Positions 23,028-32,135 of a stretch of DNA of 38,354 nucleotides are shown here, one piece after another. Both the position numbers and the translations under genes were made by a program. The stretch comes from CALUTH01 sp964452495 (GTDB lineage: Bacteria; Cyanobacteriota; Vampirovibrionia; Gastranaerophilales; Gastranaerophilaceae), in the NCBI GenBank assembly GCA_964452495.1, contig CAYVMC010000018.1, positions 1 through 38,354 of the forward strand. Reading direction: 5' to 3'. Each line of letters starts with the position of its first letter. Within the stretch, counting starts at the first letter, position 1. The notes under the pieces were generated by a model. It was not told the DNA's origin. It worked only from the letters and a program-made list of their open reading frames with translations, and did not search any database.

Positions 23028-25838
23028 ATGGACAATATGTATAATTCGGGCTTGCTCTCTGATAGCATGAAGAGTGCAGACCGGTTTGCATTTGATTCAA
23101 ATGAGTTCCAAAGCATATTTGATGGCAAAAAAGATACTCAGTATATGGATTATACTGAAAGCAGCTTTTCTTTTAATAAAGTCGAAGAAAATATAAATTC
23201 CCATTATTCAAATAATATACATACAGCAGATGGCAGATTTAATAATAAGGTAAGTACAAATTCAACAACCATATCACCAGCGAATACTAAGAACAAAGCT
23301 TCTGTTGCATGTAAAACCAATAAAGTATCAGGCGATACTCAAAATGTTGAGTCTGACGGTTACTCTTTTTCCGTACGTGAGTCACTGCAAAACGATAATG
23401 AGGTGGTAAACAGAGGGCAAAATAAAGAAGTCCAACAGGCAGAGGCAGCGGAAGATACTGAAATAACGGCTGCAGATAGAGGAAATACTTCTGTTCAATC
23501 AGTAAAGCAAGAAGATACAAGTGATGTAACAGATGAAAAAACAGATAATGACAGTGCGAATTTATCCGGAAATAATACAATGTTTGATGATACGGCTAAT
23601 GAAGATATAGTCGACTCAGACAATGAAATAATCAATGCTACAAGCCCGACAGAAAAAGAGTCTATGAACGATATTCACAATTTACAAACAGATGTTCAAA
23701 ATTTAGTAAATGATACAAACCTGCTAATGTATCAGACAGCACAAATTACAGCAAATATCGGTAGTGCGGGCTTACCTGAAATACCTGCGGACTCTGCACA
23801 AGAGATTTTTGATGCGGTTACTGTGGATGAGGTAAATACGGAAGTATTACCGGAAAAAGGATTAGAGTCCTCTTCTCAGGCAAAACCTTTACAGACTGCA
23901 AATGCTCATAATATTGGGCAAACAATAAATGCAAAAACGGAACAGATTACATCAGGTATAAATACCCGATTAGCGGATGATAATGCTGATATTGAACTCC
24001 GGTTGCAAATACAGCCGGATGTTAATGATGAAACTGCCGCAAACAGGGTTAAGATTGATGTTCTGGATTATGGATTAAGAGAACCTCAGAACGTTGAGGA
24101 TACCGGTACGCCAGCAGGTATAAATACCGTACAGAATCTTGAACAAGCTAATCAACAGGCTAATACTTCAGGGCTTTTGCTAAACGAGAATGAATGGCAG
24201 GTACTTGATGAGGTCGGGCAGTATGAGTTTACCGGTAATCTTGCAAGTAATGATACTACAGAACTCTTAGATGATGTTTTACAGCAAGGAACAGATACTG
24301 AAATTATAGACAGTGTTGAAACTACGGATATCAACCAACAAACAACTGATGCTCAAGAAGTTTTACAGGAAAAGGATTTGAATATCGATAACCTAGATAT
24401 TAAAACCCCGCAGCAGATTCAAGATGTTGATATAGATGCGGAAATTCAGAATACTGTTTCTCCTGTGAAAATCTCTAATGTTATTAAAAATGAAACAGCA
24501 AATTCTGTTAGTATTCAGGATGATGGAGTTGAAACCGGTGCGGCTGCAAGACCGGTTGAAACAAAGGGACAATTTGAACAAAATAATTCAGAGGTTGCGA
24601 ATGTATCTGAAATGGATATTACGGACAGCAGCGATTTAATTACTGATGATGTTGAAAAGTCGGACGTTAATACTCAAAAACAGTTAGATACGAATTTAAA
24701 AATAATTACCCCTGACGAGCAGGCCGATACAGATTTGGATGTTAATGTAAAGGCTGAGTCAAAGAATAATGATTTGTATAAGTCTGAAATGGATGATAAA
24801 GCGGTAACAAAATCTGTAATTGAACCGGAGGTTGATAATACTGGTAGTGAAAATTCAAACGGTACTAACTCGGACAGTACAAATCCAGATAATGCTAATA
24901 CGGACAGTACTGCTTCCGACGGTCAAACTGATGATGCAAGACAGAGTTTATTCAAAAAGAATGCTAAGGAAGATGACATTGACATGAACCTTCAGGAGCG
25001 TACACGACTTGTATACGTAGACATGACAGATACCAGTTCCTCTACCGGTGATGATGTGATAGCACAATTGGAAAGCAAGTTTGATAGCGAGATTTATTCT
25101 TCCGAATACAATAATGATGAAACTATATCTGTTCAGAGCGAGGATTTAACAAGCTATACGGATATTGATGTAGAGGCTGCTGATACTAATATTAAAGTAA
25201 CTTCTCTTGAAGACATAGTGGACGAAAAGATGGCTGATGAATTAAATATTACATTGAAAGAGTCGGTTTCATCGCCAAAAGATGGTTATTCAAGTACTAA
25301 TTCAACAACGGAACAGCTTATAAGATATGCAATTGAAGGCGATACAGGGTTTGATACAAAACTTACTTCAAATATTCGCCAGGAAGTACAGTCTCAGATT
25401 ACTGGGAATACAAATTCTGCTTCAAAAGAAGTTCTTGCACAGATAAATGAAAAGCTTACAAGTTTTAATTTTAGACCGGGGGCAAAACTTACGATGCAAT
25501 TAAATCCGGAAGAGCTAGGTACTGTTGAGATTAAACTGACAAATACATTAGATGGAATAAAGGCAGAAATGACTGCATCTTCTGATGATGCTGGAAATAT
25601 GCTTAATAAGCATATTGATGAATTGAAGGATACATTACAAAAGTATGGTGTACGATTAGATAAAGTTGCTGTTTCTACAACACCGCCACAGCAATCCGGT
25701 ACGCAGCAGGATTATACCGAACAGGATGGTTCACAAAAACAGCAGCAGGAGCCAAAACAGCAGCATAAAGAAGAACGCGGGACTAAGAATTTTGAAGATA
25801 TGGTAAATTCGTTTTATGAGGAAGTAAATAAGGAGTAG
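23028..25838 (+). CDS. fliK: Flagellar hook-length control protein FliK (very long)
   Basis: A secreted molecular ruler and substrate-specificity switch for the flagellar export gate. About 936 residues, more than twice the common 300-450. The first ~800 residues are low-complexity, acidic, rich in Asp, Asn, Thr, Gln and Ser, and almost free of cysteine, so they are probably disordered. The C-terminal FliK domain is clear at about residues 805-885: RPGAKLTMQLNPEELGTVEIK, then HIDELKDTLQKYGV. It is followed by a Gln-rich tail. The start at 23028 has aagga seven bases upstream; an earlier in-frame ATG at 23010 (two bases after fliJ) is possible and would add six residues. flgD begins 10 bases downstream. 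Confidence 0.88.
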   Translation: MDNMYNSGLLSDSMKSADRFAFDSNEFQSIFDGKKDTQYMDYTESSFSFNKVEENINSHYSNNIHTADGRFNNKVSTNSTTISPANTKNKASVACKTNKVSGDTQNVESDGYSFSVRESLQNDNEVVNRGQNKEVQQAEAAEDTEITAADRGNTSVQSVKQEDTSDVTDEKTDNDSANLSGNNTMFDDTANEDIVDSDNEIINATSPTEKESMNDIHNLQTDVQNLVNDTNLLMYQTAQITANIGSAGLPEIPADSAQEIFDAVTVDEVNTEVLPEKGLESSSQAKPLQTANAHNIGQTINAKTEQITSGINTRLADDNADIELRLQIQPDVNDETAANRVKIDVLDYGLREPQNVEDTGTPAGINTVQNLEQANQQANTSGLLLNENEWQVLDEVGQYEFTGNLASNDTTELLDDVLQQGTDTEIIDSVETTDINQQTTDAQEVLQEKDLNIDNLDIKTPQQIQDVDIDAEIQNTVSPVKISNVIKNETANSVSIQDDGVETGAAARPVETKGQFEQNNSEVANVSEMDITDSSDLITDDVEKSDVNTQKQLDTNLKIITPDEQADTDLDVNVKAESKNNDLYKSEMDDKAVTKSVIEPEVDNTGSENSNGTNSDSTNPDNANTDSTASDGQTDDARQSLFKKNAKEDDIDMNLQERTRLVYVDMTDTSSSTGDDVIAQLESKFDSEIYSSEYNNDETISVQSEDLTSYTDIDVEAADTNIKVTSLEDIVDEKMADELNITLKESVSSPKDGYSSTNSTTEQLIRYAIEGDTGFDTKLTSNIRQEVQSQITGNTNSASKEVLAQINEKLTSFNFRPGAKLTMQLNPEELGTVEIKLTNTLDGIKAEMTASSDDAGNMLNKHIDELKDTLQKYGVRLDKVAVSTTPPQQSGTQQDYTEQDGSQKQQQEPKQQHKEERGTKNFEDMVNSFYEEVNKE

Positions 25839-25848
25839 GAGGAAAATT

Positions 25849-26481
25849 ATGTCATCGGTAACAGAACAAATAACAAGTATGCAAAGCCAAACAGCGTATG
25901 CACAAAGTACCTCGTCATCATCATCGACAAGTTCGATAGATTCGGATTATACGATGTTTTTAACGCTGATGTTAGAACAATTACAAAATCAGGATCCTAC
26001 AGAACCTATGGATAACAGTGAATGGTTGGCACAGCTTGCACAATATTCGACTCTGGAACAGATGGCAGAATTGAATTCAAATATGGAAGATGTACTTACC
26101 AGCCTTGATGATATTTCATCAAGTATTGGTTCTAATGCTGTTATTACTCAAACTTTATCACTTGTTGGTAAAGAAGTAACAATTGAATATACAAGTACTA
26201 CTACGGACGATGACGGTACAACATCATCTACAAGTGAAACAGTAACCGGTGTTGTTACCGAGGCAAAATTTGATGGCGGTATTGGCTATGTTAAAGTTGG
26301 TGATTCATACTATTCAATCGGTAATGTAACATCAATTCGCGAGTCTACTACAACCACAACCGATACAGAGGACACGGGAGAAGATACTGAAACATCGGAA
26401 GCAGTTGAGGCTGCGGCTGCTGTTTACAGTGCAACCCAACAAACACGTTCTACTGCAAGTATAATTAATTCAATATTATAA
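25849..26481 (+). CDS. flgD: Flagellar hook capping protein FlgD
   Basis: A scaffold that caps the growing hook so FlgE subunits can assemble; it is exported through the flagellar apparatus. The 210 residues begin with a Ser/Thr-rich leader and the conserved FlgD block TMFLTLMLEQLQNQDPTEPM, then LAQLAQYSTLEQMAEL. The middle and C-terminus (VGKEVTIEY ... GDSYYSIGNVTSI) correspond to the FLN/tudor-like part. The start has an ideal aggagg. It lies between fliK and flgE, the canonical order. Confidence 0.93.
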   Translation: MSSVTEQITSMQSQTAYAQSTSSSSSTSSIDSDYTMFLTLMLEQLQNQDPTEPMDNSEWLAQLAQYSTLEQMAELNSNMEDVLTSLDDISSSIGSNAVITQTLSLVGKEVTIEYTSTTTDDDGTTSSTSETVTGVVTEAKFDGGIGYVKVGDSYYSIGNVTSIRESTTTTTDTEDTGEDTETSEAVEAAAAVYSATQQTRSTASIINSIL

Positions 26482-26527
26482 ATACATAATGAAAAATAAA
26501 TGAGCAAGTTCATAGGAGGAAAAAAGA

Positions 26528-27916
26528 ATGTCACAAGCTCTTTACACATCAACTACCGGTTTAAAAGCCGGCACCAGCCAGATCAGCGTTATATCAAATA
26601 ACGTTGCAAACATGAACACGACAGCATTTAAGTCGAGTCGTGTTAATTTTGAGACATTGTTTTACTCTGATTTGTCATCCAGTTCTACTGCAAGTGTTAC
26701 TTCCGGCGGGGTTAACGCTAAACAGGTGGGACATGGTGTTCAAATCGGCAGTATAACGAAAAATTTTACTCAGGGGTCATTTGTAAGTACAGGAAATACT
26801 TCAGATATGATGATTTCCGGTAACGGGTATTTTGTAGTTACTGATTCCAGCGGTCAAATATTTTTAACCCGTGACGGGTCATTTACACTTGATTCAAATG
26901 GTGATTTGGTAACGTCATCAGGGTATTATGTAATGGGTGCTACAAGTACTTATTCGACAACAGCTTCAGATGTAAATATCCATATTCCTACTCTTTTAAA
27001 TCTGAATGTACACGGTACTGAGGCTGCTGATTTTGGCGAAACGCTTGTTTCGGAATTAAATAATGCAGATATTACTGCGGGTAGTTTTGAGATTATTATT
27101 AATGATGGTAGTGGTTCAACGACAGTTACTATTGAATTGACTCAGGACATGATTGATACTTATACTATGTCTTCTCTGGTTGGAGAGATTAATGATCAGT
27201 TAAGTACGGCATTAGCTGGTACAAGTTTGGCGAATTCCGTAAGTGTTGGTTTATCAGATGGTACAATTCAATTTACAACAAATAGTGATAGCATTACACT
27301 TGAATTTGAAACACCTAGTGAAGGCGGGTCAAATTTTGTAGAAGAGTTAAGTTTATCAAATGTTGAAAAAGATGAGGGTACAAACACTTACACGACGAAA
27401 GTTGCAAACTACTCTGCAGATGTAAGTGAAGCCGGTTCATATAACGCAGCTGTTTCTCTGGAGGATTGGTCTGTAAGTAATAATGGTATTATAACTGCAA
27501 CATATTCTGACGGTTCAACACTTACTGTTGTTATTGATGAAAACAATGAAATGACCTGGCAGATTACAACTGGCGATTATATAAAAATTACCGGTGATGA
27601 TGTTAATATGGACGAGGACGTACTTCAATACGGCAATCTTGTTCTTCAATTAGCTACAGTTGTTAATGAAAGCGGGTTGGAATCAGAAAGTAACAACCTG
27701 TGGTCAATAGGTTCTAACGCAGGTACCGCTTATTTCGGTGTCGCCGGATACGCTGCATTTGGTACTATACAAACCGGCGGGTTAGAAGGTTCTAACGTTG
27801 AACTTGCAGATGAATTGTCTGAAATGATACTTGCGCAGAGACTTGTACAGGCAAATTCACGTGTGTTTAATGCGGCAAGTGAATTGTTAGAGACGCTGGT
27901 TTATCTCGGGCAATAA
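26528..27916 (+). CDS. flgE: Flagellar hook protein FlgE
   Basis: The structural subunit of the hook. The 462 residues have the conserved rod/hook ends: N-terminal MSQALYTSTTGLKAGTSQIS and NNVANMNTTAFK, and C-terminal GSNVELADELSEMILAQRLV with the final helix. The segment GNGYFVVTDSSGQ with FLTRDGSF is the D1-type motif shared by FlgE, FlgF and FlgG. Position directly after flgD, length, and the large variable middle domain (about residues 140-350, Ser/Thr-rich) favour FlgE. The start has aggagg. It is the last gene of the flagellar group here. Confidence 0.92.
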   Translation: MSQALYTSTTGLKAGTSQISVISNNVANMNTTAFKSSRVNFETLFYSDLSSSSTASVTSGGVNAKQVGHGVQIGSITKNFTQGSFVSTGNTSDMMISGNGYFVVTDSSGQIFLTRDGSFTLDSNGDLVTSSGYYVMGATSTYSTTASDVNIHIPTLLNLNVHGTEAADFGETLVSELNNADITAGSFEIIINDGSGSTTVTIELTQDMIDTYTMSSLVGEINDQLSTALAGTSLANSVSVGLSDGTIQFTTNSDSITLEFETPSEGGSNFVEELSLSNVEKDEGTNTYTTKVANYSADVSEAGSYNAAVSLEDWSVSNNGIITATYSDGSTLTVVIDENNEMTWQITTGDYIKITGDDVNMDEDVLQYGNLVLQLATVVNESGLESESNNLWSIGSNAGTAYFGVAGYAAFGTIQTGGLEGSNVELADELSEMILAQRLVQANSRVFNAASELLETLVYLGQ

Positions 27917-27934
27917 TTAGGTTAATGTAAAGGC

Positions 27935-27980
27935 ATGCCCTTTTGGATAAAAACTTGTCAAATATGTTACAAAAGGGCAT
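27935..27980. terminator. Long-loop hairpin after flgE, possible terminator
   Basis: An 11-base perfect inverted repeat atgcccttttg / caaaagggcat with a 24-base loop, 18 bases after flgE. It lacks a clean T run (aatttta follows), so it may instead be a processing or attenuating structure. Confidence 0.45.
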
Positions 27981-27983
27981 AAT

Positions 27984-28001
27984 TTTACAAAACTTAATAA
28001 A
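27984..28001 (+). promoter_or_regulatory. HLR1-like element upstream of yggS
   Basis: TTTACAAA-AC-TTAATAAA has a perfect first HLR1 half-site and the same degenerate second half as the copies at 6410 and 21108. Another half-site, GTTACAAA, is at 27966-27973. The element lies about 115-130 bases before the predicted yggS start point. Confidence 0.45.
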
Positions 28002-28080
28002 GCCAGTCATGCTGAAATACATGTAAATCATGGGTTTGAGCGTGCAGGTAAAAGAGGCAAAAATATTTACAAAGATATAT

Positions 28081-28109
28081 TTGTCTGCCCATGAAAGTTA
28101 TTATATAAT
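28081..28109 (+). promoter_or_regulatory. Sigma-70 promoter of yggS-sepF
   Basis: ttgtct (28081-28086) and a perfect tataat (28104-28109) with 17-base spacing. The predicted leader is only about 12 bases and holds the gaggg ribosome site. Confidence 0.7.
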
Positions 28110-28127
28110 CAAAAGAGGGTAGGGGAA

Positions 28128-28793
28128 ATGATGAGAGACACAATCGAAAAAAATCTTCTACTTATCAAAAACAGGATTGCACCTTGTAAACCAAATATTA
28201 TTGCAGTAACAAAATACTACGATAAAACGGCAATAGAACAGGCTTTTGAATGTGGACTCAGGGATTTCGCAGAGTCCCGCGCTAATGATGGGATATCGAA
28301 AATTGATTCATTGTGTAAAGAGCTTAGGGAAAAATCGACGTTCCACTTTATCGGACACGTACAAAGCAATAAGGCTAAAAAAGTCGTCAGGTATTTTGAT
28401 TATATCCAATCGGTTGATTCACTAAGAATTGCTGAGATTATTTCAGAGTATGCTCTGGACATTGGAAAGATACAGAAAGTACTTCTGGAACTTAATATTG
28501 CAGGCGAAGAAACTAAATTCGGATATACTAAGGAAGGGATGCTAAGGGATTTTGAACGAATTATCAGTCTTGATGGGATTGAGGTTTGCGGGATAATGAG
28601 TATGGCGCCTCTTGTTGCAGAAGAAAACGAGATTGAGTATTTGTTTGAAGAAGTCAGAGAATTTAAACAAAAACTTGAGAATATGTTTGGTTGCAAGCTG
28701 CCTGAACTTTCTATGGGGATGAGTAATGATTATCATATAGCTGTTAAACATGGCGCTACAATGATAAGAATAGGCAGAAAATTATTTAGTTAA
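28128..28793 (+). CDS. yggS: PLP homeostasis protein (YggS/PLPBP family)
   Basis: A pyridoxal-phosphate-binding protein that buffers free PLP and affects amino-acid balance; it has no known catalytic activity. The 221-residue alanine-racemase-like barrel has the PLP lysine in AVTKYYDK, the family motif FHFIGHVQSNKAKK, and the C-terminal SMGMSNDYHIAVKHGATMIRIG that binds phosphate. Two adjacent ATGs (28128, 28131) are possible. It is co-transcribed with sepF, a pairing typical of Gram-positives and Cyanobacteria. Confidence 0.95.
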   Translation: MMRDTIEKNLLLIKNRIAPCKPNIIAVTKYYDKTAIEQAFECGLRDFAESRANDGISKIDSLCKELREKSTFHFIGHVQSNKAKKVVRYFDYIQSVDSLRIAEIISEYALDIGKIQKVLLELNIAGEETKFGYTKEGMLRDFERIISLDGIEVCGIMSMAPLVAEENEIEYLFEEVREFKQKLENMFGCKLPELSMGMSNDYHIAVKHGATMIRIGRKLFS

Positions 28794-28815
28794 AAAAATT
28801 GGAGGAAAATAAATA

Positions 28816-29307
28816 ATGACTTTATCAGATGGTTTGAACGGAATAATAAATTTTATAAAAAAAGGTTTTGAAGGCAGAGATGATGATCCGTTTGTTTTTG
28901 ATGATGAGGGTGAAGAGTATATTACAGATGGCAATGCTGCATTAGATGTAATGTACAGCCCTAAAAATGAAAATCGTTGGGAAAAAGATAACAAAGTTGT
29001 TACTCATCCGAACTATCGCTCGGGTGAAGTTACGATTATGGAGCCTCGTTCTTTTGGGGAAGCTGTTCAGATTGTAAAAAAATTAAAAGATAAAAACACA
29101 GTTGTTCTTAATCTTCATCTTTTAGACAAAGAACAATCTCAAAGAACAATAGATTTTGTTTGCGGTGCTGCACATGCACTTAACGGTACACCACAAAAAG
29201 TTGGAGAAATGGTGTTTGTATTTGCACCTTCTAACGTTGCTCTTTCTGTTGAAACGGCAATGGTTCAAAATAAATTCAGTGAATCTTTGTGGAACAAACC
29301 TCTATAA
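28816..29307 (+). CDS. sepF: Cell division protein SepF
   Basis: A Z-ring membrane anchor that polymerises and binds FtsZ. The 163 residues have an N-terminal region for membrane association, an acidic linker (DDDPFVFDDEGEE), and the SepF core at about residues 72-150: VTIMEPRSFGEAVQIVKKLK, VVLNLHLLDKEQSQRTIDFV and FVFAPSNV. It follows yggS by 22 bases with ggagg. Two hairpins follow, separating it from the minus-strand TPR gene. Confidence 0.93.
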   Translation: MTLSDGLNGIINFIKKGFEGRDDDPFVFDDEGEEYITDGNAALDVMYSPKNENRWEKDNKVVTHPNYRSGEVTIMEPRSFGEAVQIVKKLKDKNTVVLNLHLLDKEQSQRTIDFVCGAAHALNGTPQKVGEMVFVFAPSNVALSVETAMVQNKFSESLWNKPL

Positions 29308-29363
29308 GAAGAGAGAGAATTTTAGATACTTTTAATATATTGATTTGTGATAGTTGGATTTTC

Positions 29364-29389
29364 AGGGTGCATTTGCACCCTTCTTTTTA
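29364..29389 (+). terminator. Rho-independent terminator of yggS-sepF
   Basis: Stem agggtgca / tgcaccct with ttcttttt after it, about 57 bases beyond sepF. Confidence 0.85.
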
Positions 29390-29397
29390 TTTATTAA

Positions 29398-29425
29398 AAT
29401 AAAAAACCTGCCGTAAAGGCAGGTT
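29398..29425 (-). terminator. Rho-independent terminator of the first TPR paralogue
   Basis: Stem aacctgcc / ggcaggtt with a five-base loop. On the minus strand it is followed by a run of seven or more T, 24 bases after the TPR stop codon. Confidence 0.85.
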
Positions 29426-29448
29426 GTGATTAATTAAGGGTTTGTTAA

Positions 29449-30570
29449 TTAATATACCAGTAATCCGTCAATAGTCCTTTTGTACAATGGTAAAACATGT
29501 CCATGATTTTTTACATATTCAGGGTGAGGTATGTACTGAGGACGTGGTAGATATAATGGATAAGATAAATTTGCCTTAATAATTCTTGCATTATCAATTC
29601 TGAAAATGCTTTCAACATACGGGTAAACAACATTTGATTTTTTCATAGCTGTTTTAAAGTCTTTCATTGCATTTTTAGGATTGTTCATTTTTTCATTCAA
29701 ATATGCTCTAAAGTAATATGCAATGCTTGCGTCAGAATTAATTGAGATGGCTTTGTCCAGATCTTTTTTAGCTTCATTGTAATCACCTGTTTCTGTTTTG
29801 GCATATCCACGATATGCATAACCGAGATAAAAATTTTTGTTTTTTGCTATTGAATCGTTAAGAAAAGCAATACCGGCATCATAATAACCTAAATTCAGAT
29901 TTTGATAGCCTGAAATAAAATCGGTTAAATGCGAATGCTTTTGTGCAATAGGAGTTCCGATTAATTCATTGACTGCATAAGGTTCTGCAGTAATTGCGAT
30001 GTTCAAATTCTTCTCAAAAGAATCATAGTTCTTTTTTCTAAAATCAATTTCTGCTTTCAATATGTACCCTGCAGCAGCAAAGTAATTATCACCTTCTTGA
30101 ATAAGAGTATTTGCATCATTATTTGCTTCTGTATAGTTTCCTTCTTTAATATTAAGTGTTCCTCTTAGAAAATGTAACTGTAATTCAGAGTATAAGTCAT
30201 TATATGGCATTGCTACAATTGTGCTATGTTTAGCAAGTTCTATAGCTTTATCATAATTTTTAATTGCATAGTCAAGATTGTTTTGCATTGCATAGATATT
30301 GCCTAGCAGATAGTAAATCTCAGGAGTTTCACCATAATACATGATATATTTATTACAAATTGCTATTGCTGAAAGCATATTACCTTTATATGCATAATCT
30401 TCAGCTCTTTTATAAAGTATTCCCTTTTTTGTATGTTTATTATGGTTGTAGAGGTGTGATGTTACAGTGTTCTTCTGATGTACGACACTATCGTCTGCCG
30501 CTTGTACAGCTAATGGTATACTTGCAGCAATACCAACAGTCAACATTACGAACATAAGTTCTTTTTTCAT
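29449..30570 (-). CDS. Secreted TPR-repeat protein, paralogue A
   Basis: A 373-residue exported protein. The signal peptide is residues ~1-24 (LMFVMLTVGIAASIPLAVQA). At least five to six tetratricopeptide repeats run through residues ~50-320, e.g. IYYLLGNIYAMQNNLDYAIKNYDKAI and AYRGYAKTETGDYNEAKKDL (each TPR about 34 residues). The C-terminus is a conserved proline/tyrosine-rich tail (YPLYLPRPQYIPHPEYVK). By eye it is closely similar along its whole length to the gene at 31020-32135, including the tail, so they are recent duplicates. Start supported by aaggagag. Function unknown; TPRs suggest a binding scaffold in the periplasm or at the surface. Confidence 0.88.
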   Translation of the reverse strand: MKKELMFVMLTVGIAASIPLAVQAADDSVVHQKNTVTSHLYNHNKHTKKGILYKRAEDYAYKGNMLSAIAICNKYIMYYGETPEIYYLLGNIYAMQNNLDYAIKNYDKAIELAKHSTIVAMPYNDLYSELQLHFLRGTLNIKEGNYTEANNDANTLIQEGDNYFAAAGYILKAEIDFRKKNYDSFEKNLNIAITAEPYAVNELIGTPIAQKHSHLTDFISGYQNLNLGYYDAGIAFLNDSIAKNKNFYLGYAYRGYAKTETGDYNEAKKDLDKAISINSDASIAYYFRAYLNEKMNNPKNAMKDFKTAMKKSNVVYPYVESIFRIDNARIIKANLSYPLYLPRPQYIPHPEYVKNHGHVLPLYKRTIDGLLVY

Positions 30571-31019
30571 ACTAAATACTCTCCTTCTTTTTTTTGATAA
30601 TAAATTTATAAGTACTTATTTTTTAAATTTGTAACATAAATAATAACATATATTATTTAAAACATGAATATATTTTAAGACGATAGAATTTAATTACAAT
30701 AGTTAATAAAAATGAAAGGCTTTAAGTATAGGTAAGCAGAAATGAATTTGTAATTTAGTGTATTAAGTATGCACTAGAGGACTTTTAAAAAGATTAACCG
30801 GTTATTTAATTCTTTGTTTTCATTTGGAAATAAAGGTTTACTGTCTTAAATCATATAAACATATAAAGCATGTATTTCAAGGGGTATTATGTCAAGTGTT
30901 ATGAAGTTATTGATTGCGGTTTGGTTTTATTTACGTAGATTACTTGCAAGTTGCCAGTGTGCATAATTTCCCTAATAAAAACCCTGCCCCTTGGGGCAGG
31001 GAGCAATGTAAGAGTTTTA
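30571..31019. pseudogene. Decayed copies of RHH, radical SAM and prenyltransferase genes
   Basis: No intact gene is present. The stretch is co-linear with the live locus at 32136-33492. Matches: 30692-30715 to the leader of the RHH gene (acaatagttaataa); 30711-30797 a shortened RHH frame that keeps its end (attaaccggttatt); 30891-30908 an 18-base identity to 32609-32626 in the radical SAM C-terminal region; 30909-30928 to 33258-33277 near the radical SAM N-terminus; and 30943-30962 to 33473-33492 in the prenyltransferase end. It is the remnant of a tandem duplication after internal deletions. Confidence 0.75.
30982..31001 (-). terminator. Rho-independent terminator of TPR paralogue B
   Basis: Perfect nine-base stem ccctgcccc / ggggcaggg with loop tt; on the minus strand followed by ttttta, 19 bases past the stop codon. 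Confidence 0.88.
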
Positions 31020-32135
31020 TCAGTATACATATGAACCATCAATAGTTCTTCTGTATAGTGGTAAGATAGAGCTATGTGTTTTTACATATTCAGGGTGTGG
31101 TATGTACTGAGGACGTGGTATATATAAAGGATAGGTTAAATTAGCTTTAACAATCCTTGCGTTATTGACTCTGAAAATGTTTTCGATGTACGGATAAACT
31201 ACATTTGCTTTTTTCATTGCAGTATTATAATCTTTGATTGCACTTTGCGGATTGTTCATTTTTTCGTTCAAATATGCTCTAAAGTAGTATGCAAGACTTG
31301 CATTTGGATCTATAGAAATCGCTTTGTCTAAATCTTTCATAGCCTCATAATAATCTCTTGTTTCTGTTTTTGCATATCCGCGGTATGCATAACCGAGATA
31401 GAAATTTTTATTTTTTGCTATTGCGTCATTAAGAAAAGCAATACCTGCATCGTAATAACCTGAATTCAGATTCTGGTAGCCTGAAATAAAAGCAGCTAAA
31501 TGTGAGTGCTTTTGTGCAATAGGTGTTCCAATCAATTCGTTAACAGCATAAGGTTCTGCGGTGATTGCCATATTCATATATCTTTCAAATGCATCATAAT
31601 TCTTTTTTCTAAAGTTTATTTCAGCTTTTAATATGTATCCTGATGCAGCGAAATAATTGTCGCCTTCATGAATAAGTGTATTTGCGTCGGCATCTGCATC
31701 ACTGTATTTACCGGCTTTAATATTAAGTGTGCCTCTCAAGAAATGTAATTGTAATTCAGAATACAAATCATTATAGGGTTTTGCTACTATCGCATCATAT
31801 TTTGCAAGGCTAATAGCTTTGTCGTAATCCTTAATTGCACAGTTAATATCATTTTGCATTGCACGAATATTACCTAACAGGTAGTAGATTTCAGGACTTT
31901 CGCCGTAATACATAATATATTTATTACATGTTGCGATTGCTGAGCGGTAATTCCCTTTATAAGCGAAGTCTTCCGCCTTTCTGTATAATGCCCCTTTTCT
32001 GGTATAGTGATGATCATAAAAATGTGATACTACAGTCCCCTTTTGTAAAATACTGTCATCAGCGGCGAATGCTGCCGGTAGTGTTCCTGCAGTAATGCCG
32101 ACAATCAGCATTCCTAGCATAAGTTCTTTTTTCAT
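31020..32135 (-). CDS. Secreted TPR-repeat protein, paralogue B
   Basis: A 371-residue paralogue of the protein at 29449-30570, with the same architecture: signal peptide (KKELMLGMLIVGITAGTLP, cleavage near AFA), a run of TPRs, and the tail YPLYIPRPQYIPHPEYVK. An upstream in-frame start (32204) would add 23 residues before the signal peptide; the ATG at 32135 is chosen because aaggagag precedes it at eight bases, exactly as in paralogue A, and both then begin MKKELM. The upstream DNA (aacatatattatt block) is also shared with paralogue A, so regulation is probably the same. Confidence 0.88.
   Translation of the reverse strand: MKKELMLGMLIVGITAGTLPAAFAADDSILQKGTVVSHFYDHHYTRKGALYRKAEDFAYKGNYRSAIATCNKYIMYYGESPEIYYLLGNIRAMQNDINCAIKDYDKAISLAKYDAIVAKPYNDLYSELQLHFLRGTLNIKAGKYSDADADANTLIHEGDNYFAASGYILKAEINFRKKNYDAFERYMNMAITAEPYAVNELIGTPIAQKHSHLAAFISGYQNLNSGYYDAGIAFLNDAIAKNKNFYLGYAYRGYAKTETRDYYEAMKDLDKAISIDPNASLAYYFRAYLNEKMNNPQSAIKDYNTAMKKANVVYPYIENIFRVNNARIVKANLTYPLYIPRPQYIPHPEYVKTHSSILPLYRRTIDGSYVY

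Noticed and set aside
27951..28091. Open reading of about 46 codons between flgE and yggS, with a segment HVNHGFERAGKR faintly like an acetyltransferase end
   Set aside because: No start codon; overlaps the regulatory element and promoter of yggS; the similarity is too short to support a relic.
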